Assembly: GCA_949130495.1 (NCBI GenBank)
Contig: OX422222.1
Location: 272,232,109-272,296,108, forward strand
From: Sambucus nigra
Taxonomy: Eukaryota; Streptophyta; Magnoliopsida; Dipsacales; Adoxaceae
Reading direction: 5' to 3'
DNA: 64,000 nucleotides
Below, in pieces: positions 62,434 to 64,000 of the stretch. How positions within the stretch are numbered: position 1 is the first letter of the stretch; every line of letters starts with the position of its first letter. The translations under genes were made by a program, and so were the position numbers. A model generated the notes under the pieces. That model did not search any database. It was not told the DNA's origin and saw nothing but the letters and a program-made list of their open reading frames with translations.

Positions 62434-62691
62434 TTATCACGATCATTGACTGTGATAATTTTTTTTAAAAAAATTACGGGTTTGTCACGATTATTAACCG
62501 TGTCTAAGCTTGTTAAGATCATTGACTGTGACATGATCGTGATAAGTCTAATGAAGTTATCACGGTGAATGACTGTGCCAAGTCCATGACAACAAACGTT
62601 GTCACCCCCAGACTTGTCACAGTCCTTGACCATGACAAGTTGGACTTGTCATGATCAATAACCGTGACAAGTCGGCATATTTGATGTAGTG
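62434..62691 (+). repeat. Right subterminal and terminal repeats of the CACTA element
   Basis: Imperfect copies of the GTCACGGTCAATGACCGTGAC palindrome (for example near 62440, 62490, 62520, 62560, 62620 and 62650) run up to the terminal TTTGATGTAGTG. More mutated than at the left end. Confidence 0.85.
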
Positions 62692-62872
62692 AATTCTTAC
62701 TTGAGATAAGTCAAATACGTGAGGTTATAATTAATGATTAATTTCCTCAAGTTATTACCGCGTAACGAGATAAAGTAGTAATATATCCTAAGCATGGTGG
62801 GCTAAGTCTAAAAGGATTAACGTTGGTTGCGATAGTAGGTTGGGTGACACCATTTATTTATATTAGAGGATT

Positions 62873-62941
62873 TCTTATATATGTACATATAAACCTTTTT
62901 CACTTTAGTTGACTCCTTATATATGTACATATAAACCTTAT
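62873..62941. repeat. Duplicated 24-mer
   Basis: TTATATATGTACATATAAAC plus CTT occurs twice, 44 bp apart; each copy contains the palindrome TATATGTACATATA. Confidence 0.85.
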
Positions 62942-63040
62942 TGAAAAGGTAATAAGAAGTGAATAATTGTTATTAATCTGGAATGATTTAAGTCTAAGTC
63001 AAGAGGACGACATGCTAAAAATCATTAAATGTAAGGGAAG

Positions 63041-63227
63041 AGTAATTGGGAATAATTATACCTATAATTATATTAGTAGGAGTAGTTTGGGGATAGCTAC
63101 ACCATAATTGTAGCGGTAAAGTTAGCTTGGGAATAACTATAACATAATTGTAGCGGTAAAGGTAGCTTGGGAATAACTATACCTTTAACGACATTAGGAA
63201 GGTTAGTTTGGGATAACTATACCTAGG
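63041..63227. repeat. 40-bp tandem repeat, about 4.6 copies
   Basis: Units such as GGTAGCTTGGGAATAACTAT followed by ...ATAATTGTAGCGGTAAA repeat every 40 bp from about 63041 to 63227, with increasing divergence at both edges. Confidence 0.85.
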
Positions 63228-63790
63228 CATTCATGGAGAAATAAATAATGAAATAAATATGATTGTTCATTCTAGGAGGCAATATATGAGAAGTAATTTT
63301 AATTGGAAAGTAGTCATTGGATGGCTATTTAATATGAGTTATGTAAAAACTGATTGAAACGTTATAATTAAGGCAAGAAGGCTATAATTATATGGATAGA
63401 CATTTCTGGGATAAAAGTAGTTATAGGGTAACTGCTTATACATATTGGATGATAATATGTATTATATTTTTTTGTGTGGACATACCTGGGTTTGTGGATT
63501 GTCCTATCGGTTGGGATTTCGTGTGTTCAGACTGTGTAGCACACGTTCGCAAATGTGGGCTAGATGACGTATAGGTCATTTATGTACTACATAGGCAGCG
63601 TCACTTACGAGATGATAGGTGTTGATGCTGGGATCGTTTGTCACCACTGCGTATGGGCCGTGAACTGTTGTACTTCATTGGTAACGCCCCACTTGCTTGT
63701 GTTTTGTTACCCACTTAGGATAAGTGACTCCTCCGAGTATTACAGATAGAGCACGAATAAGATGCCGAAGATAGATGTTTTCGTGTGTCG

Positions 63791-63793
<3 letters not shown>

Positions 63794-63842
<49 letters not shown>
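63794..63842. repeat. (AC)n microsatellite
   Basis: About 24 AC units. Confidence 0.97.
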
Positions 63843-63844
<2 letters not shown>

Positions 63845-64000
63845 GTGGTGTGCCTTATATGTGAATGTGCTAATCTATAAATATAGACAATGTTTAATGA
63901 TAATAAAGATGGGTTAATAAAATGATGTAGATAATTAAGGACGAAGATGAGTCCTAATGAACAATGTGGTAGACAATTATTAATGAGAATAATAAGCTGA

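Larger units (their letters stand above)
44377..62691 (+). mobile_element. CACTA (En/Spm) transposon, family 2, TSD AAT, interrupted by a chromovirus
   Basis: The left end reads CACTACACCAAAATGG and the right end, on the other strand, CACTACATCAAATATG. AAT at 44374-44376 and at 62692-62694 is the 3-bp target duplication typical of CACTA elements. Total span 18,315 bp; without the nested chromovirus and its duplicated 5 bp it is about 7.6 kb. Both ends carry palindromic subterminal repeats. It encodes a TnpD-like transposase (46113-60237, split) and a TnpA-like second gene (about 60601-62142) in the usual order. Both genes are disabled. Confidence 0.93.
62695..64000 (+). repeat. Outer LTR element, continuation after the CACTA
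   Basis: Non-coding sequence that should continue the LTR begun at 42885. No primer site is reached before the window ends, so the LTR end is not defined. No gene is seen. Confidence 0.4.

Overview
This is nuclear DNA from a flowering plant, probably a eudicot. The species cannot be read from the window. The evidence is the repeat content: two CACTA (En/Spm) DNA transposons, a Ty3/gypsy chromovirus primed by initiator tRNA-Met, a Ty1/copia gag remnant, a tRNA-Asp-primed large non-autonomous LTR element, MITE-like elements, AT-rich spacer and many (TA)n, (GA)n and (CA)n microsatellites. I found no intact host gene and no tRNA, rRNA or CRISPR array. Every recognisable coding region belongs to a mobile element and is broken.

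Layout, left part. Positions 1-1964 are the right end of a CACTA element that continues beyond the window; it carries a 168-bp tandem array and a cluster of palindromic subterminal repeats. A minus-strand copia gag pseudogene follows (about 2.1-4.0 kb) with a worn primer site and probably part of its LTR. Mostly featureless AT-rich DNA runs to 20.4 kb. It holds a hAT-like short element near 10 kb, a Transposase_28-type pseudogene at 11.4-14.0 kb, and several faint repeat families at 17.7-20.6 kb.

Layout, middle. Positions 20585-40645 are a tandem LTR-interior-LTR-interior-LTR structure of one LTR-retrotransposon family with a 2.8-kb interior of no recognisable coding content. The shared central LTR was hit twice: by a 1992-bp solo LTR (TSD CTTTT) and by a 6.0-kb minus-strand element with its own LTR pair (TSD CTTAC). 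Positions 40.6-42.9 kb hold a minus-strand LTR fragment, a small MITE and a long foldback element flanked by complementary microsatellites.

Layout, right part. Another LTR begins at 42885 and runs to the window end. A CACTA element (44377-62691, TSD AAT) sits inside it, and a complete 10.7-kb Ty3/gypsy chromovirus (47811-58514, TSD CCGGT) sits inside the CACTA transposase. The relative order is LTR element, then CACTA, then chromovirus. The two chromovirus LTRs differ at only about 2% of positions by eye.

How the genes relate. The CACTA carried a TnpD-like transposase (TAM, Transposase_21, DUF4218 and DUF4216 regions) and a TnpA-like second gene. The chromovirus split the first within the conserved stretch that reads DPV then RHVLDVMH, so neither half can act alone. 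The chromovirus gag-pol frame has eleven in-frame stops, ten of them TAG, which suggests cytosine deamination. The most unusual observation is a palindrome-rich tract at a similar depth (about 1.0-1.3 kb) in three LTR families; two truncated LTR copies break next to it.
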